From the NCBI RefSeq assembly GCF_030811455.1, contig NZ_JAUSQU010000001.1:8804001-8868000 (forward strand): DNA of 64,000 nucleotides. The letters are read 5' to 3'. Of the stretch, positions 17,689-26,929 are shown piece after piece (position 1 is the stretch's first letter; each line of letters starts with the position of its first letter). The notes under the pieces were generated by a model that saw only the letters and a program-made list of their open reading frames with translations, had not been told where the DNA came from and did no database searches. The translations under genes were made by a program, and so were the position numbers. This DNA comes from Streptosporangium lutulentum (GTDB taxonomy: Bacteria > Actinomycetota > Actinomycetes > Streptosporangiales > Streptosporangiaceae).

Positions 17689-18698
17689 TGCCGCCCTCCA
17701 TGGGTCACAGGCCCGTCGCCGCCGGATACGACGCGGTGTCGTCCACAGACGACTCCGCGTCGTTCGGTCAGGACGCGATGTTGTCCGGACACGGCGAGAG
17801 AGCCGCCGGCCAGCATCCTCAGATACCCGGTCTGTCCACCGTCGCTGGACAGACCGGGGCACCGATCGGGAAGCAGGGGGCGGCGCCCGCCGTTCCCCGT
17901 CAGCGACCGCGACCGGACAAGGCCACTCGCAAGCGACTGCGCAAGCGCGTGCACGTGGCGGGCGTCGCGATCGATCCGATGACCGAGAGCGAGGTGGTCG
18001 ACCACGTCATCGCCGCGTTGAAGCGCGGCGAGGGCGGCCACATCGTCACACCGAACGTGGACATCAGCCGGATCGTCGCCCGCGATCCGGAGGCACGCCG
18101 GCTCGTCGAGGGCGCCGATCTGGCGGTGGCGGACGGTATGCCGCTGGTGTGGGCGGCGAAGCTGCTCGGCACCCCGCTTCCAGGCAGGATCACCGGCGCC
18201 GACCTGATCTGGTCCCTGTCGGAGGCCGCCGCCTTCTACCGTCACCCCGTCTACCTGCTGGGCGGTCCGCCGGGGGTGGCCACCCAGGCGGCGCGCAATC
18301 TGACCGGCCGTTACCCGGGGCTGATCGTCGCGGGGGTCGATGCCCCGACGTTCGGGTTCGAGGACGTCCCCGAGAGCTATGCCAGGGTGAGAGACGACGT
18401 GATCGCGACGGGGCCGCGGCTGGTCTTCGTCGGGCTCGGCTTCCCCAAGCAGGACCGGCTCATCGCGGCACTCCGCGATGACCTGCCCGGCACCTGGTTC
18501 GTCGGCTGCGGCTCGGCGATAGCCTTCGCCGCGGGCACCGTCCAGCGGGCCCCGGGCTGGGCCCAGCACAGCGGCCTGGAATGGGTCTTCCGCCTGCTCC
18601 GCGAGCCCGGCAGGCTGGCTCGCCGCTACCTGGTGGACGACCTGCCGTACGCCCTTCGCCTGCTCACCGTCTCCCTGTTTCGGGGACTCTTTTCCTGA
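17688..18698 (+). CDS. WecG/TagA/CpsF-family glycosyltransferase (GT26)
   Basis: This 336-residue enzyme adds a sugar, often an N-acetylmannosamine derivative, to a lipid-linked acceptor. The first ~85 residues are Ser/Gly/Pro-rich and probably disordered, which is longer than usual; an internal start is possible. The conserved core runs from about residue 90, with PNVDISRIVARDP, GADLAVADGMPLVWAAKLLG, RITGADLIW and FVGLGFPKQDRLI. It is the last plus-strand gene of the operon and is convergent with the minus-strand polysaccharide genes. Confidence 0.9.
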   Translation: MPPSMGHRPVAAGYDAVSSTDDSASFGQDAMLSGHGERAAGQHPQIPGLSTVAGQTGAPIGKQGAAPAVPRQRPRPDKATRKRLRKRVHVAGVAIDPMTESEVVDHVIAALKRGEGGHIVTPNVDISRIVARDPEARRLVEGADLAVADGMPLVWAAKLLGTPLPGRITGADLIWSLSEAAAFYRHPVYLLGGPPGVATQAARNLTGRYPGLIVAGVDAPTFGFEDVPESYARVRDDVIATGPRLVFVGLGFPKQDRLIAALRDDLPGTWFVGCGSAIAFAAGTVQRAPGWAQHSGLEWVFRLLREPGRLARRYLVDDLPYALRLLTVSLFRGLFS

Positions 18699-18821
18699 GG
18701 GGCCTCCCGTCGGGGCCCGTTCTTTTCGAAAGCATTCGTGCTGTCGGCTTTTGTCGTCTCAGTGGGCTGATCGTCGGCGGCGAGGCCTTGAAATCGCACC
18801 GGGCCGTCGGCCTCCGTCGCT

Positions 18822-19036
18822 CCAGGGCGGAGGCCGGTTCCCTGACAGAGCCGCCCTCCCTCCGAAGCGGGAGCGGTCGGTCCTTCGACCGGGTCTTCCC
18901 TCGTCTCAAGCCGTGGACCGGCCCTTGCCCTTCTTCGCGGGGCCGGCCCACGGGGCGGGTCCTTCATCGTTCGAGGTGGGAGCGGTCCTTCGACCGGGAC
19001 CTTCCGTCATTCTGGGACGGAGGCCAGTTCCCTGAC
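18822..19036. repeat. Duplicated segments in and beside the sulfotransferase 3' end
   Basis: Two pairs of imperfect direct repeats flank each other. The GGAGGCC-r-GTTCCCTGAC segment occurs at about 18828-18846 and again at 19018-19036, where it is the 3' end of the sulfotransferase gene. The GGGAGCGG...TCCTTCGACCGGG segment occurs at 18869-18893 and 18977-18998. They fill the 308-nt spacer 18699-19006 between convergent operons. Like the desaturase array, a gene terminus has been copied into the spacer. Confidence 0.7.
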
Positions 19037-19915
19037 CCTGCGGACCTCCTCCGGGCTCAGCCGGGCGGCGGCCGTGGCGAGGGCATGGCGGGAGTCCATC
19101 GGCCGGTATGCCGTGCGGGACAGGCCGCTCCAGGCGAAGCCGCCCGTGCGGCCGGTGGTGGCCGTACACGCGCGCAGGACACGCTCCTCGGCCCGGGCGG
19201 ACCATGTCAGGCTCGACCATTCGTACAGACGGCGGAAGCCCGCCCGCGGGTCGGCGGCCAGGTGCTCGTAGTCGGCCAGCAGGACCCCGGGACACCGGGC
19301 CGCCAGGTCGGTGGCGGTGGTTCTGGCCGCCCGCCAGAGGGCCACGGTCTTGGCGAGGCGGTCCTGCGAGCCCACCAGGGGGCGTAGCGCGGAAAGGTGC
19401 GGTTGATCGCGGACCAGGAGGGGCTGTTCGAGCAGTTCCTGGAAGTGGACCGTCCAGCCGAGCCGCTGCCAGCTGCCGGCGAACGACACGGGATCGCGCA
19501 GCAGGATGATCACTCGGCAGCCCAGCCGTTCGGCGAACCACCCGGCGGAGAACAGCGCGAACGGGTCGTCCAGCAGCGCCCGGCGTCCGCCCAGCCGTCC
19601 GAGCGTGAACGAGGTGCCGTACTTGACCATCCTCGCGAGGTCGTACGGCGAGCGGTTGCGGCGCAGCTCGGCCAGGAACCCGTAGCGCAGCGCGACGGTG
19701 GAGGCGAAGGCGGGCAGCCAGGACTCCTCGTTGTCCGGGCAGATGTACTGGAAACGGTGGGTGACGGCGGCGTTGAGAACCCCGGGGGAACGGCCCGGCG
19801 GGTGCTGGGGGTTGAGCGGCTCGTTGACGTAGACCAGCTCACCGCTCGCCGCGAGCATCTTGCCCGTCCAGCTCGTCCCGCTCCTGGGCAGTCCGGTCAC
19901 CAGCACGGGGGTCAC
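19007..19915 (-). CDS. Sulfotransferase (PAPS-dependent), second of three
   Basis: A 302-residue sulfotransferase with the 5'-phosphosulfate loop VTGLPRSGTSWTGKMLAASG at residues 6-25 and the 3'-phosphate motif RVIILLRDPVSFAGSWQRLG near 150. The GTG start at 19915 was chosen because it overlaps the flippase stop codon by 4 nt (GTGA); the frame itself stays open far upstream antisense to nothing useful. It is unlike the other two sulfotransferases outside the PAPS motifs, so a different acceptor or position is likely. It is the last gene of the minus-strand operon. Confidence 0.88.
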   Translation of the reverse strand: MTPVLVTGLPRSGTSWTGKMLAASGELVYVNEPLNPQHPPGRSPGVLNAAVTHRFQYICPDNEESWLPAFASTVALRYGFLAELRRNRSPYDLARMVKYGTSFTLGRLGGRRALLDDPFALFSAGWFAERLGCRVIILLRDPVSFAGSWQRLGWTVHFQELLEQPLLVRDQPHLSALRPLVGSQDRLAKTVALWRAARTTATDLAARCPGVLLADYEHLAADPRAGFRRLYEWSSLTWSARAEERVLRACTATTGRTGGFAWSGLSRTAYRPMDSRHALATAAARLSPEEVRRVRELASVPE

Positions 19916-21240
19916 GACGCCCGCCACGGTTTCAGCGCGGCCAGGCTGTGGACGCCGAAGGGGCGCAGGCCGTACAGGCGGTGGATCCGCCAGAGCGGGA
20001 GCAGGTTCTTGACCACCATGCCCCCGGCCCAGCCGAGGGCGGCGCCGAGCGCGCCGAAACCGGGGATCAGCAGCAGATCCAGTGCCACGGTCACCGCGAT
20101 GGCGGCGACCAGGTTGGCCAGGCTGGAGCCGGTGCGCCCCGCGGAGGTCAGCACCACGTCGGCCATGCCGCAGGCGGTGGCGAGCATCATCGTCGCGGCC
20201 AGTACGAGCGCCACCGGGACCCCGGAGGCGTAGCCGTCGCCGAAGACGGCGCCGAGCAACCACGGCGCGAGGACGGCGTAGCCCAGCCAGATCGGCCAGG
20301 TCAGCAGGACGAGCCACATGGCGGCGGACTGGTACAGCTCGCGGGCGCGCGGCAGGTCGCCCTCGGACAGGGCTCGCACCAGCCTTGGCTGCGTGGCCTG
20401 GGCCAGAGCCTGGCCGGCGAGCTGGCCCACGACCTTGAACCGGGTGGCGGCGGTGTAGACGGCGGCCTCGACCGGCCCGGCGAGCATCGCCACGATCACG
20501 ATGTCGAGCCGCTGGAACACCGCCTGGATGGCGGCGGCCAGCGACCGGGGCCAGGTGTGGCGCCACAGGTCGTGGGCGGTTCCCGGCAGATACGGCGCGT
20601 ACGGCAGCCGCCGGTGCAGCCAGAGCGAGGCCAGCAGCAGGACCGGCAGGGAGGGCAGCGCCCAGGCCGCGGCGAGCAACGGCACCGATCCCGGGTTCGT
20701 CAGCGACGCGGCCCCGACCAGGACGAGCTGAGCCACCGGCTGGAACACGCCGTCCAGCAGCACGGTCGGCCGCATCGTGCCGAACCCGCGGGTCGCGCTC
20801 ACCACGAGGTCCGAGCACACCATCACCGGCAGGGCGGCGGACAGCACCCGCAGCGCGGGGTCGGAGGTGTTGACGAAGACCGCCGCACCGACGGCCAGCG
20901 AGAGCGCCGCGACCGGGACGAGGGCCGCGCGTACGTAGCCGGAGGTGCAGCGGTAGCCGAACGGCCGCGATCGGGCGATGAAGTAGATCAGCCCGTTGCC
21001 GGCGTCCATCCGCAGGATCGCGGCGACCATCATGCACAGGGCGGTCACGGCGAAGAAGGTGCCCGCCGTCTCCTGGCCCGCCTCCCGGGTGACCAGCACG
21101 ACCGTCAGGAACTGTGAGGCGGCGCCGACCCCGGCCCCCGCCAGCCCGGCCAGCCCACTCCGCGCCGTCGCGTTCAGCCTGGACAGGCCGGGCAGCCCCG
21201 TGGAGATCAGCGCCGCCACGACGGCACCGTGCCGAGCCAC
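19912..21240 (-). CDS. Wzx-like polysaccharide flippase
   Basis: A 442-residue polytopic membrane protein of the MATE/oligosaccharidyl-lipid exporter superfamily with about 12-14 predicted helices and short charged loops, such as RSRPFGYR and LYQSAAMW. It would flip the lipid-linked repeat unit across the membrane. It overlaps the upstream sulfotransferase gene by 34 nt and the downstream one by 4 nt. Specificity cannot be read; flippase assignment rests on topology, length and operon. Confidence 0.85.
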   Translation of the reverse strand: MARHGAVVAALISTGLPGLSRLNATARSGLAGLAGAGVGAASQFLTVVLVTREAGQETAGTFFAVTALCMMVAAILRMDAGNGLIYFIARSRPFGYRCTSGYVRAALVPVAALSLAVGAAVFVNTSDPALRVLSAALPVMVCSDLVVSATRGFGTMRPTVLLDGVFQPVAQLVLVGAASLTNPGSVPLLAAAWALPSLPVLLLASLWLHRRLPYAPYLPGTAHDLWRHTWPRSLAAAIQAVFQRLDIVIVAMLAGPVEAAVYTAATRFKVVGQLAGQALAQATQPRLVRALSEGDLPRARELYQSAAMWLVLLTWPIWLGYAVLAPWLLGAVFGDGYASGVPVALVLAATMMLATACGMADVVLTSAGRTGSSLANLVAAIAVTVALDLLLIPGFGALGAALGWAGGMVVKNLLPLWRIHRLYGLRPFGVHSLAALKPWRAS

Positions 21241-22061
21241 GAGGTCAGCAGGGAGTCCTGCTCCTCGAAGTGGTCGGTCAGCTCGCGGCGGAGCGAGGCG
21301 GGCATCGGAGCGGGCCGGGACCTGGCGTTGTGCGGTTCGAAGACCGGGTCACCGATGTGCGGTAGTCCGAGGAACGCCAGCACCCGGTCGTAGACGACCT
21401 CCGGCTCGGCGAAGAACCGCCCGCTGTCCAGGACGAGCAGCCGTTGGCGGCCGACCAGCGGTTCGAGCCGGGCGAGCTGTTCGGCGTAGCGGCCTCTGGC
21501 GAGGTAGGCGAGGTGGCGGTGGGCGTGGTTCGTCGAGTAGGGGGAGACGCACAGGTCGTCCGCGGCCCCGGCCAGCCGCTCCTCCTCCAGCTCCACGGCT
21601 CTGGCGAAGGACGTCTCGGTCTCGAAGCCCCTGGCCAGCTCGTGGGCGTGGGCCGAGAAGGCGCGCTCGACCGGGTCGCGGGTCAGCACGATCAGTTTCA
21701 CGCCGGGCAGGTCCCAGGCGATCCGGGCGCCGGCCAGCGGGTGGAACAGGTAGTAGGGAGAGGACTCGAACGCCTGGGGGCGGTAGCCGTACCTGTACGA
21801 CAGCCGGGAGACCCGGGGCCGCAGCGGGAAGTGCGCCCGGTACCACGACAGGCCCTGGTCGTAGGCCATGTCGAAGTAGTGCACGCCCTTGTGGAGCACG
21901 GGCTTGAGCATCAGGGGGTGCTGCGACAGAGCCCGGTAGAGGGAGGTGGTGCCGCAGCGCTGCGCCCCGACGATGAGGAAGGAGGGCAGGATCCGGCTCC
22001 TGGCGGTGAGGCGCCCGGCGGCCCGCGACATGGTGTGGACGGAACACTTCAAAGCGGGCAT
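21207..22061 (-). CDS. Sulfotransferase (heparan-sulfotransferase-like), third of three
   Basis: A 284-residue protein of the Sulfotransfer_1 type. The 5' loop is FLIVGAQRCGTTSLYRALSQ at about residues 24-43; the KGVHYFDMAYDQGLSWYRAHF region and the 3' motif LIVLTRDPVERAFSAHAHEL near 130 are typical of glycosaminoglycan and polysaccharide sulfotransferases. The ATG overlaps the APH-like gene's stop (TGATG); a GTG 3 nt earlier is also possible, and AGGAGG stands 10 or 7 nt upstream. Of the three it is the best candidate for sulfating a glycan. Confidence 0.92.
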   Translation of the reverse strand: MPALKCSVHTMSRAAGRLTARSRILPSFLIVGAQRCGTTSLYRALSQHPLMLKPVLHKGVHYFDMAYDQGLSWYRAHFPLRPRVSRLSYRYGYRPQAFESSPYYLFHPLAGARIAWDLPGVKLIVLTRDPVERAFSAHAHELARGFETETSFARAVELEEERLAGAADDLCVSPYSTNHAHRHLAYLARGRYAEQLARLEPLVGRQRLLVLDSGRFFAEPEVVYDRVLAFLGLPHIGDPVFEPHNARSRPAPMPASLRRELTDHFEEQDSLLTSWLGTVPSWRR

Positions 22062-23020
22062 CACACCAGGACCTCCTGATAGTCGACGACGGGATTGAGC
22101 CAGCGGGCGGGTGGGCCGAGGGGTTCGTGGCCATCGGCCGCGTGCCGGTCCGCGAGCGTGATCAGGTAGCGGATCGCGGTCAGCCGGGCCTCCGCGGCGG
22201 ACGCACCGAACGGGGCCAGGATCGGCAGGGCCTGCGCCAGGCAGGCCATGGCCGCGGCGGCCGGATCGGTACGGCGCAGGGCCCGCTGGAAGAAGTGGTG
22301 GACGGCGTCGAAGCCGAGCGGCACCCCGGTGCCGAACCGCTCCCAGTCCCAGACCAGCAGTCGCTCGTCGGCTCCGCGCGCGATGTTCCAGGGCGCGAAG
22401 TCCCCGTGCCAGGCGAACAGGCGGCCCTGCGGCAGGAGCCCCGGGGGCCGGGAGGCGAGGGGCGGGGGGCAGGGAGAGCGGAGCCCCGGAATCCGGGCGA
22501 TCTCGTCGATCGCGTCGGCGAGCAGACTCCCGGGGACCGGGCCCCGCCGTACGGGAAGCGGGGTCAGCGCGAGCACGGACAGGCCACGCCAGGACCCGTA
22601 GTGCAGCACGGCCGGCGGGACGACGGTCTTCAACGGCATGCCGGCCAGCAGGTCGAGCGTCCGCGCCTCGTGCGCGATGAGCGCGCGGGTCAGGTCGGTA
22701 TCCCCGATCTTCACGAAGGCGACCGGCCCGTCGGGGGCGTGGACCTCCAGGAGCGGCTTGCGGTTGACGCGCCTGGCCGGGCGGACGTGCAGCGCGACAC
22801 GGACGGGGGTGCCGAGCACCTCGCGCAGGTAGGTCTCGATGCCGGCCTCCCCCGAGGGGACCATGACCTTTCCGCCGACATGCCACCACGCGCGGGGGAC
22901 CAGTCTGCGGGGAAGCAGGCGATGGGGAAGCAGGGTGTACGGCCGGGCCTCGCCGGGACCGGGGAACAGCAGGCCGATCGTCTGGTCGAGATAGCGCAGG
23001 CGTACGCGGGCGTCGTTCAT
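22061..23020 (-). CDS. Aminoglycoside-phosphotransferase-family kinase
   Basis: A 319-residue APH/choline-kinase-fold protein. The catalytic loop WHGDFAPWNIARG (Brenner-type HxDxxxxN) is near residue 200 and the DFG-equivalent is LLVWDWERFG. The N-terminal lobe has VAFVKIGDTDL with a likely ATP-binding lysine. Lying inside a tightly overlapping polysaccharide operon, it more likely phosphorylates a sugar, polyol or small alcohol than an antibiotic. It overlaps the polymerase gene by 4 nt and has a GGAGAAGG ribosome-binding site. Confidence 0.82.
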   Translation of the reverse strand: MNDARVRLRYLDQTIGLLFPGPGEARPYTLLPHRLLPRRLVPRAWWHVGGKVMVPSGEAGIETYLREVLGTPVRVALHVRPARRVNRKPLLEVHAPDGPVAFVKIGDTDLTRALIAHEARTLDLLAGMPLKTVVPPAVLHYGSWRGLSVLALTPLPVRRGPVPGSLLADAIDEIARIPGLRSPCPPPLASRPPGLLPQGRLFAWHGDFAPWNIARGADERLLVWDWERFGTGVPLGFDAVHHFFQRALRRTDPAAAAMACLAQALPILAPFGASAAEARLTAIRYLITLADRHAADGHEPLGPPARWLNPVVDYQEVLV

Positions 23021-24432
23021 CCTTCTCCCCGGCCGTGGATCCGCCGCTCAGGCGGAGGGGGGAACGCGGGAGGGTCCGGGGCCCGGCTCTCCTCCCGTCC
23101 TTGTCGCACGGCGGATACCGCGTCACGGGGTCCGTGAGCCGTTTCCTCCCGGCTCGTCATCGAATTCCTCCAGAGCAGCGCGAACGAGATGAGATACAGG
23201 CTGAGCGGCGTGAACAGCCCGTCGTAGACGAACATGTAGAGGAGGGTGAGGATCATCACGAGGACCCCGGCCATGCCGATCGGGCTCCGGTCGGGCCAGT
23301 GGCGGCGGATGGCCCCGGCGAAGAACGCCACGTAGAGGGCGGCTCCGGTGAATCCCTGCGTGATCATCAGGTGCCAGAGCTGACCGTCGCCGCCCAGCGG
23401 CGGGTGGCCGCAGGTGGGGCACCAGCCGGTCTTGCCGGTGGTGATCGTCCGGTGGTTGCCCATCGCGTTGCGGGTGTTGCCGTAGCCGATGAGCGGTGAG
23501 GTGCGGGCGGCGGCGATGGTCGCTGACACGGTGAAGGCACGGATGTCGTTGCTGTGCGGGTTGTCGAGCCGCTGGGCCACCATCGCCTGAAGAGGGCTGA
23601 GGAAGAACACCAGCGCTCCGGCGGCGACGGCGGAGCCGACCGCGACACGGGCCCGCGTGCCCAGGCGGAGGAACAGGTAGGCGCACGCGATGCCCAGGCC
23701 GATCCAGAGGCCGCGGTTGAGGGAGTAGACGACGGGGACGGCGGCCAGCGCGATCAGCGGGACCACGGCCAGGCGTCTGCGCGGCCCGCCGTACACCCAC
23801 CAGCCGACCACGAACCAGATGAGCAGCACCGAGAGGTTGCTTCCCCAGGCGTTGGCCCATTCGAACGGCGCCTCGGGGCGGGGGGAGGCGTGACCGAGGA
23901 CCTTCTGCATCTGGGCCGCGGTGGGGTGGATCAGGTTCTGCACGAAGGAGTTGCCGCCGATCCACCCGGGCAGGATCCGCTCGACCGGCGACGTGAACTC
24001 CACGTGTGGCGCGAACACGCCCAGCAGGCCGCCCGCGACGGTCGCGATGAACATCGTGCCGAGCATGCGCACCAGGGTGAGCTGCGGCAGCTCGGCTTCG
24101 GTCAGGTTGCCCAGGTACAGAACCATGATCATCAATGAGACGTAGAGGATCAGGCGCATGAGGTAGCCGAGCACCCGTCCGGCGCCGAACTCGCCGTAGG
24201 TGTCCGGCGGCATCTCGTCGAGCATGAGCGCGCTGATCAGATATCCCGCCAGGAGCAGCAGCCAGAGTCCGAACCCGCGCGGCGCCCTGATCGGCCGTCT
24301 TCTCAGGAGGATCAGGGCCATCCACGGGGCCAGTGCGATCACCGCCAGGCCGCCGAAACCCAGGGCCCACCACAGCGGATACGCCACCAGGAGTGCGGCG
24401 ATCGGCCAGGCCGCCCGGTGCGGGCCCCTCAC
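23017..24432 (-). CDS. O-antigen ligase/polymerase-like membrane protein (Wzy)
   Basis: A 471-residue protein with about 11-12 transmembrane helices and a large extracytoplasmic loop in the last third (about residues 300-370). That loop holds NPHSNDIRAFTVSATIAAA, SPLIGYGNTRN and a CPTCGHPPLGGDGQLWHLM stretch, matching Wzy_C/O-antigen ligase proteins. It would polymerise the exported repeat unit or transfer glycan to an acceptor. It overlaps the genes on both sides by 4 nt. Confidence 0.88.
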   Translation of the reverse strand: MRGPHRAAWPIAALLVAYPLWWALGFGGLAVIALAPWMALILLRRRPIRAPRGFGLWLLLLAGYLISALMLDEMPPDTYGEFGAGRVLGYLMRLILYVSLMIMVLYLGNLTEAELPQLTLVRMLGTMFIATVAGGLLGVFAPHVEFTSPVERILPGWIGGNSFVQNLIHPTAAQMQKVLGHASPRPEAPFEWANAWGSNLSVLLIWFVVGWWVYGGPRRRLAVVPLIALAAVPVVYSLNRGLWIGLGIACAYLFLRLGTRARVAVGSAVAAGALVFFLSPLQAMVAQRLDNPHSNDIRAFTVSATIAAARTSPLIGYGNTRNAMGNHRTITTGKTGWCPTCGHPPLGGDGQLWHLMITQGFTGAALYVAFFAGAIRRHWPDRSPIGMAGVLVMILTLLYMFVYDGLFTPLSLYLISFALLWRNSMTSREETAHGPRDAVSAVRQGREESRAPDPPAFPPPPERRIHGRGEG

Positions 24433-25451
24433 GGCCGGTGGATCGTCCGCGCGACCGCCTGAGGCGGTGCTTGCGGCGGTGTCTGCGGGGGTATCTGCGG
24501 AGGCATCGTGTAGGGGCCGGGCGCGGACCGGCTGTCACGGCGTTTCCGGCCGGTCCGCGGCCGCTCGGCCCCGGGAACCGCCGCGCCCGGATCCTGCCTG
24601 CCGGCGAGGTCGCGGCCCGTCGGGCGCTTGGTGCCGGCGCTCCCGCGCGATCCGGTGCCGAGGCGGTCGCGGAGCCAGGCGGCCCCGACGCCGGAGAGCA
24701 GACCGGCCATGAGGCCGCCGCCGAGGTGGAGGGAAGGGCTGGGAGCGCTGGGCTCGGTAGGTGCGACCGCGTCGCTGATCACCGAGCCGGGGACGATGGC
24801 GACGGTCCTGAACGCGTCGTACTTGAGGGTGAGGGCGGAGCTCTGGCGGCTCAGGACGCTCTGCCGCTGCAGGGCGAGGGTCCGCTCGGCCGTGCCGTTC
24901 CCCAGCCCCGGCAGCGTGGCGATCACCTCGGCCAGGCTCTCGTTGACCTGCTTCAACGTGGCCAGCAGCACCTTGAGCTGGGCTGTCCGGGCAGAGGCGG
25001 CGGACTCGCTCCGGTAGGCCAGGTAGGCGCGGGCGTAGGCGCTCGCCCCGGCGGCCGCGGCGGCCGGATCGGCGGCGGTGTAGGAGATCAGCAGGACCGA
25101 GGTGTTGGGGGGCACGGAGACCTCGACGGGCCCCGGGGTGCTCTTGAGCGTCTTCGCGGCCTTCTTGGCGACCGTCGTGGACCTGACGATCTGGGCCTCG
25201 GTGTCGAGGTTGAGCGGTTCCCGCTGCCGGTTGGTGACCTGGTTGGTCTGCTCCTGCGGGCCCGTCGCGGTGACCAGGACCTGCGCGGAAGCCGTGTAGG
25301 CGGGTGGTGTGACATGCAGCGAGGCGACGCCGCCGCCGATCCCGGCCAGGAGCAGGAGCGAGGCGATCAGCCACCGGCGGCGGAGGAGGGACGCGTAGTC
25401 CGCCAGGTCTCCGCCGGAGCGGTGGACGAGGACGTCCGGCGACGGGCTCAT
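24429..25451 (-). CDS. Wzz-like polysaccharide chain-length determinant
   Basis: A 340-residue co-polymerase. An N-terminal transmembrane segment (about residues 29-50, WLIASLLLLAGIGGGVASLH) is followed by the extracellular Wzz domain starting PPAYTASAQVLVTAT. A second membrane segment lies near residue 245 (LGGGLMAGLLSGVGAAWLRD). The cytoplasmic tail is basic and ends in PQIPPQTPPQAPPQA-type Pro/Gln repeats; the tyrosine-kinase domain found in many Gram-positive homologs is absent. It is the first gene of a six-gene minus-strand operon. Confidence 0.9.
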   Translation of the reverse strand: MSPSPDVLVHRSGGDLADYASLLRRRWLIASLLLLAGIGGGVASLHVTPPAYTASAQVLVTATGPQEQTNQVTNRQREPLNLDTEAQIVRSTTVAKKAAKTLKSTPGPVEVSVPPNTSVLLISYTAADPAAAAAGASAYARAYLAYRSESAASARTAQLKVLLATLKQVNESLAEVIATLPGLGNGTAERTLALQRQSVLSRQSSALTLKYDAFRTVAIVPGSVISDAVAPTEPSAPSPSLHLGGGLMAGLLSGVGAAWLRDRLGTGSRGSAGTKRPTGRDLAGRQDPGAAVPGAERPRTGRKRRDSRSAPGPYTMPPQIPPQTPPQAPPQAVARTIHRP

Positions 25452-25672
25452 ACGCAGGGAATCCCTCTCGGGCTGAATCGGTGTCGGGAATCCTAAGAAC
25501 TATAGGTTGGCTTTCCATTTCCCTGGCCTGATCCACAAGATTTTCTTCATGGTGGCGCCGCCAATCACGGCGCAATAACGATCGTTTGTACGACATTTCA
25601 TATCTATTTCGATGAGGCCCGGGAACGGACCGGCAAAGTCTGTGACATCGCACGTCCTGGGGGTGGGAAGGT

Positions 25673-26929
25673 GTGGTCCCGAAGAACCGGCAAATGTGCG
25701 TGTTGAGCCCCTGCGAGGAACCGTTGTATCGGACAAATGCTGATTTAAGGTCTATTTCGCGGAGGGGCGGAATTGCCGGATCGCGAGCTGTTCTGGCGCT
25801 GGGACTGAGCGCACTCCTATTGGGCGGGGCGGGGGCGAGCGGGTGCGGCGGTCCCACGGCCGGCACACCCGTCTCGGAGAAGCCGACCTTTCACGTGGGG
25901 GCGGGGACGCCGGTGGAGCCGAGGCTGCCGGGGCGGACGCCGACGCGCGCCCCCACCGAGATCGGCGGCCTGCCGGACGCCTACCCGACGGCGTCCGCCT
26001 GCGAGGTCACCGCCAAACTCATCCCCTCGTGCGGCGCCTGGTGGGGGGTCGCGCCGGAGGTCTTCACCGGGAGGAGTCCGGGGCCGGCGCTGAAGCGCGC
26101 CGAGAGACGTATGGGCCGCCCGGCCGACATCGTCCACGTCTACCACCGGGAGCACGATCTCTTCCCGACCGCGGAGGAGCGGGCGATCGCCCGCGACCGG
26201 GCCGGCAACAGGCTTCTGCTGATCAACTGGAAGCCGTCCTTCGACCGCACCTGGGCGGAGATCGCCCGGGGTGACCTGGACGAGCGGATCGACCGGCTGG
26301 CCCGTCACATCGTGAAGAACTTCCCCCAGAGGTTCTTCCTGACCGTCCACCACGAGCCGGAGAACGACGTACGGGAGCGGCCCGGCTCGGGGATGACCGC
26401 CGACGACTACTCGGCGATGTTCCGGCACGTGGTGCTGCGCCTGCGCGAGAAGGGCGTGACCAACGCGGTCACGGTGATGACCTACATGGGCGCGCCCAAC
26501 TGGGCGGCCATGCCCTGGTTCGAGAGGCTCTACCCCGGCGACGACGTGGTCGACTGGGTGGCCATGGACCCCTACGTCGACGACAAGGTCCACTCCTTCG
26601 ACGGGCTGGTCAACAAGGCCCGCGAGGAGTTCGCGGAGTGGCCCGGCTTCTATCGCTGGATGCAGGCGCGCTTCCCCGGCAAGCCCGTCATGATCGCCGA
26701 GTGGGGCGTGTTCGAGCGCTACGACCAGCCCCGGTTCAAGGAGACCTTCTTCACGTCGGTGCGTCAGGAGATCCGGGATTATCCGCAGATCAAGGCGCTG
26801 GTCTACTTCGACTCACCGCACGCTCCCCGGGGGGACACCCGGTTCGACACCACTCCCGGGGGGCTCAGCGCCTTCGGCGACCTCGCCGCCGACCCCTACC
26901 TTCGCGCCACCACGGTTCCGCAGAAGTGA
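25673..26929 (+). CDS. Secreted glycoside hydrolase, likely lipoprotein (GH26/clan A-like)
   Basis: A 418-residue exported enzyme. A hydrophobic segment around residues 42-58 ends in GAGASGCGG, giving a plausible lipoprotein signal, though about 35 residues precede it, so the true start may be later. Catalytic-domain landmarks of a (beta/alpha)8 hydrolase are LTVHHEPENDV, with a candidate acid/base glutamate, and PVMIAEWGVFERYD, with a candidate nucleophile glutamate. It is divergent from the Wzz gene (221 nt apart) and may trim or release the polysaccharide. Its last 117 nt overlap the TauE-like gene on the other strand. Confidence 0.83.
   Translation: MVPKNRQMCVLSPCEEPLYRTNADLRSISRRGGIAGSRAVLALGLSALLLGGAGASGCGGPTAGTPVSEKPTFHVGAGTPVEPRLPGRTPTRAPTEIGGLPDAYPTASACEVTAKLIPSCGAWWGVAPEVFTGRSPGPALKRAERRMGRPADIVHVYHREHDLFPTAEERAIARDRAGNRLLLINWKPSFDRTWAEIARGDLDERIDRLARHIVKNFPQRFFLTVHHEPENDVRERPGSGMTADDYSAMFRHVVLRLREKGVTNAVTVMTYMGAPNWAAMPWFERLYPGDDVVDWVAMDPYVDDKVHSFDGLVNKAREEFAEWPGFYRWMQARFPGKPVMIAEWGVFERYDQPRFKETFFTSVRQEIRDYPQIKALVYFDSPHAPRGDTRFDTTPGGLSAFGDLAADPYLRATTVPQK

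Noticed and set aside
22061..23020. Antibiotic-resistance gene (APH)
   Set aside because: Fold family is right, but the tight operon with glycan genes makes a biosynthetic kinase more likely.
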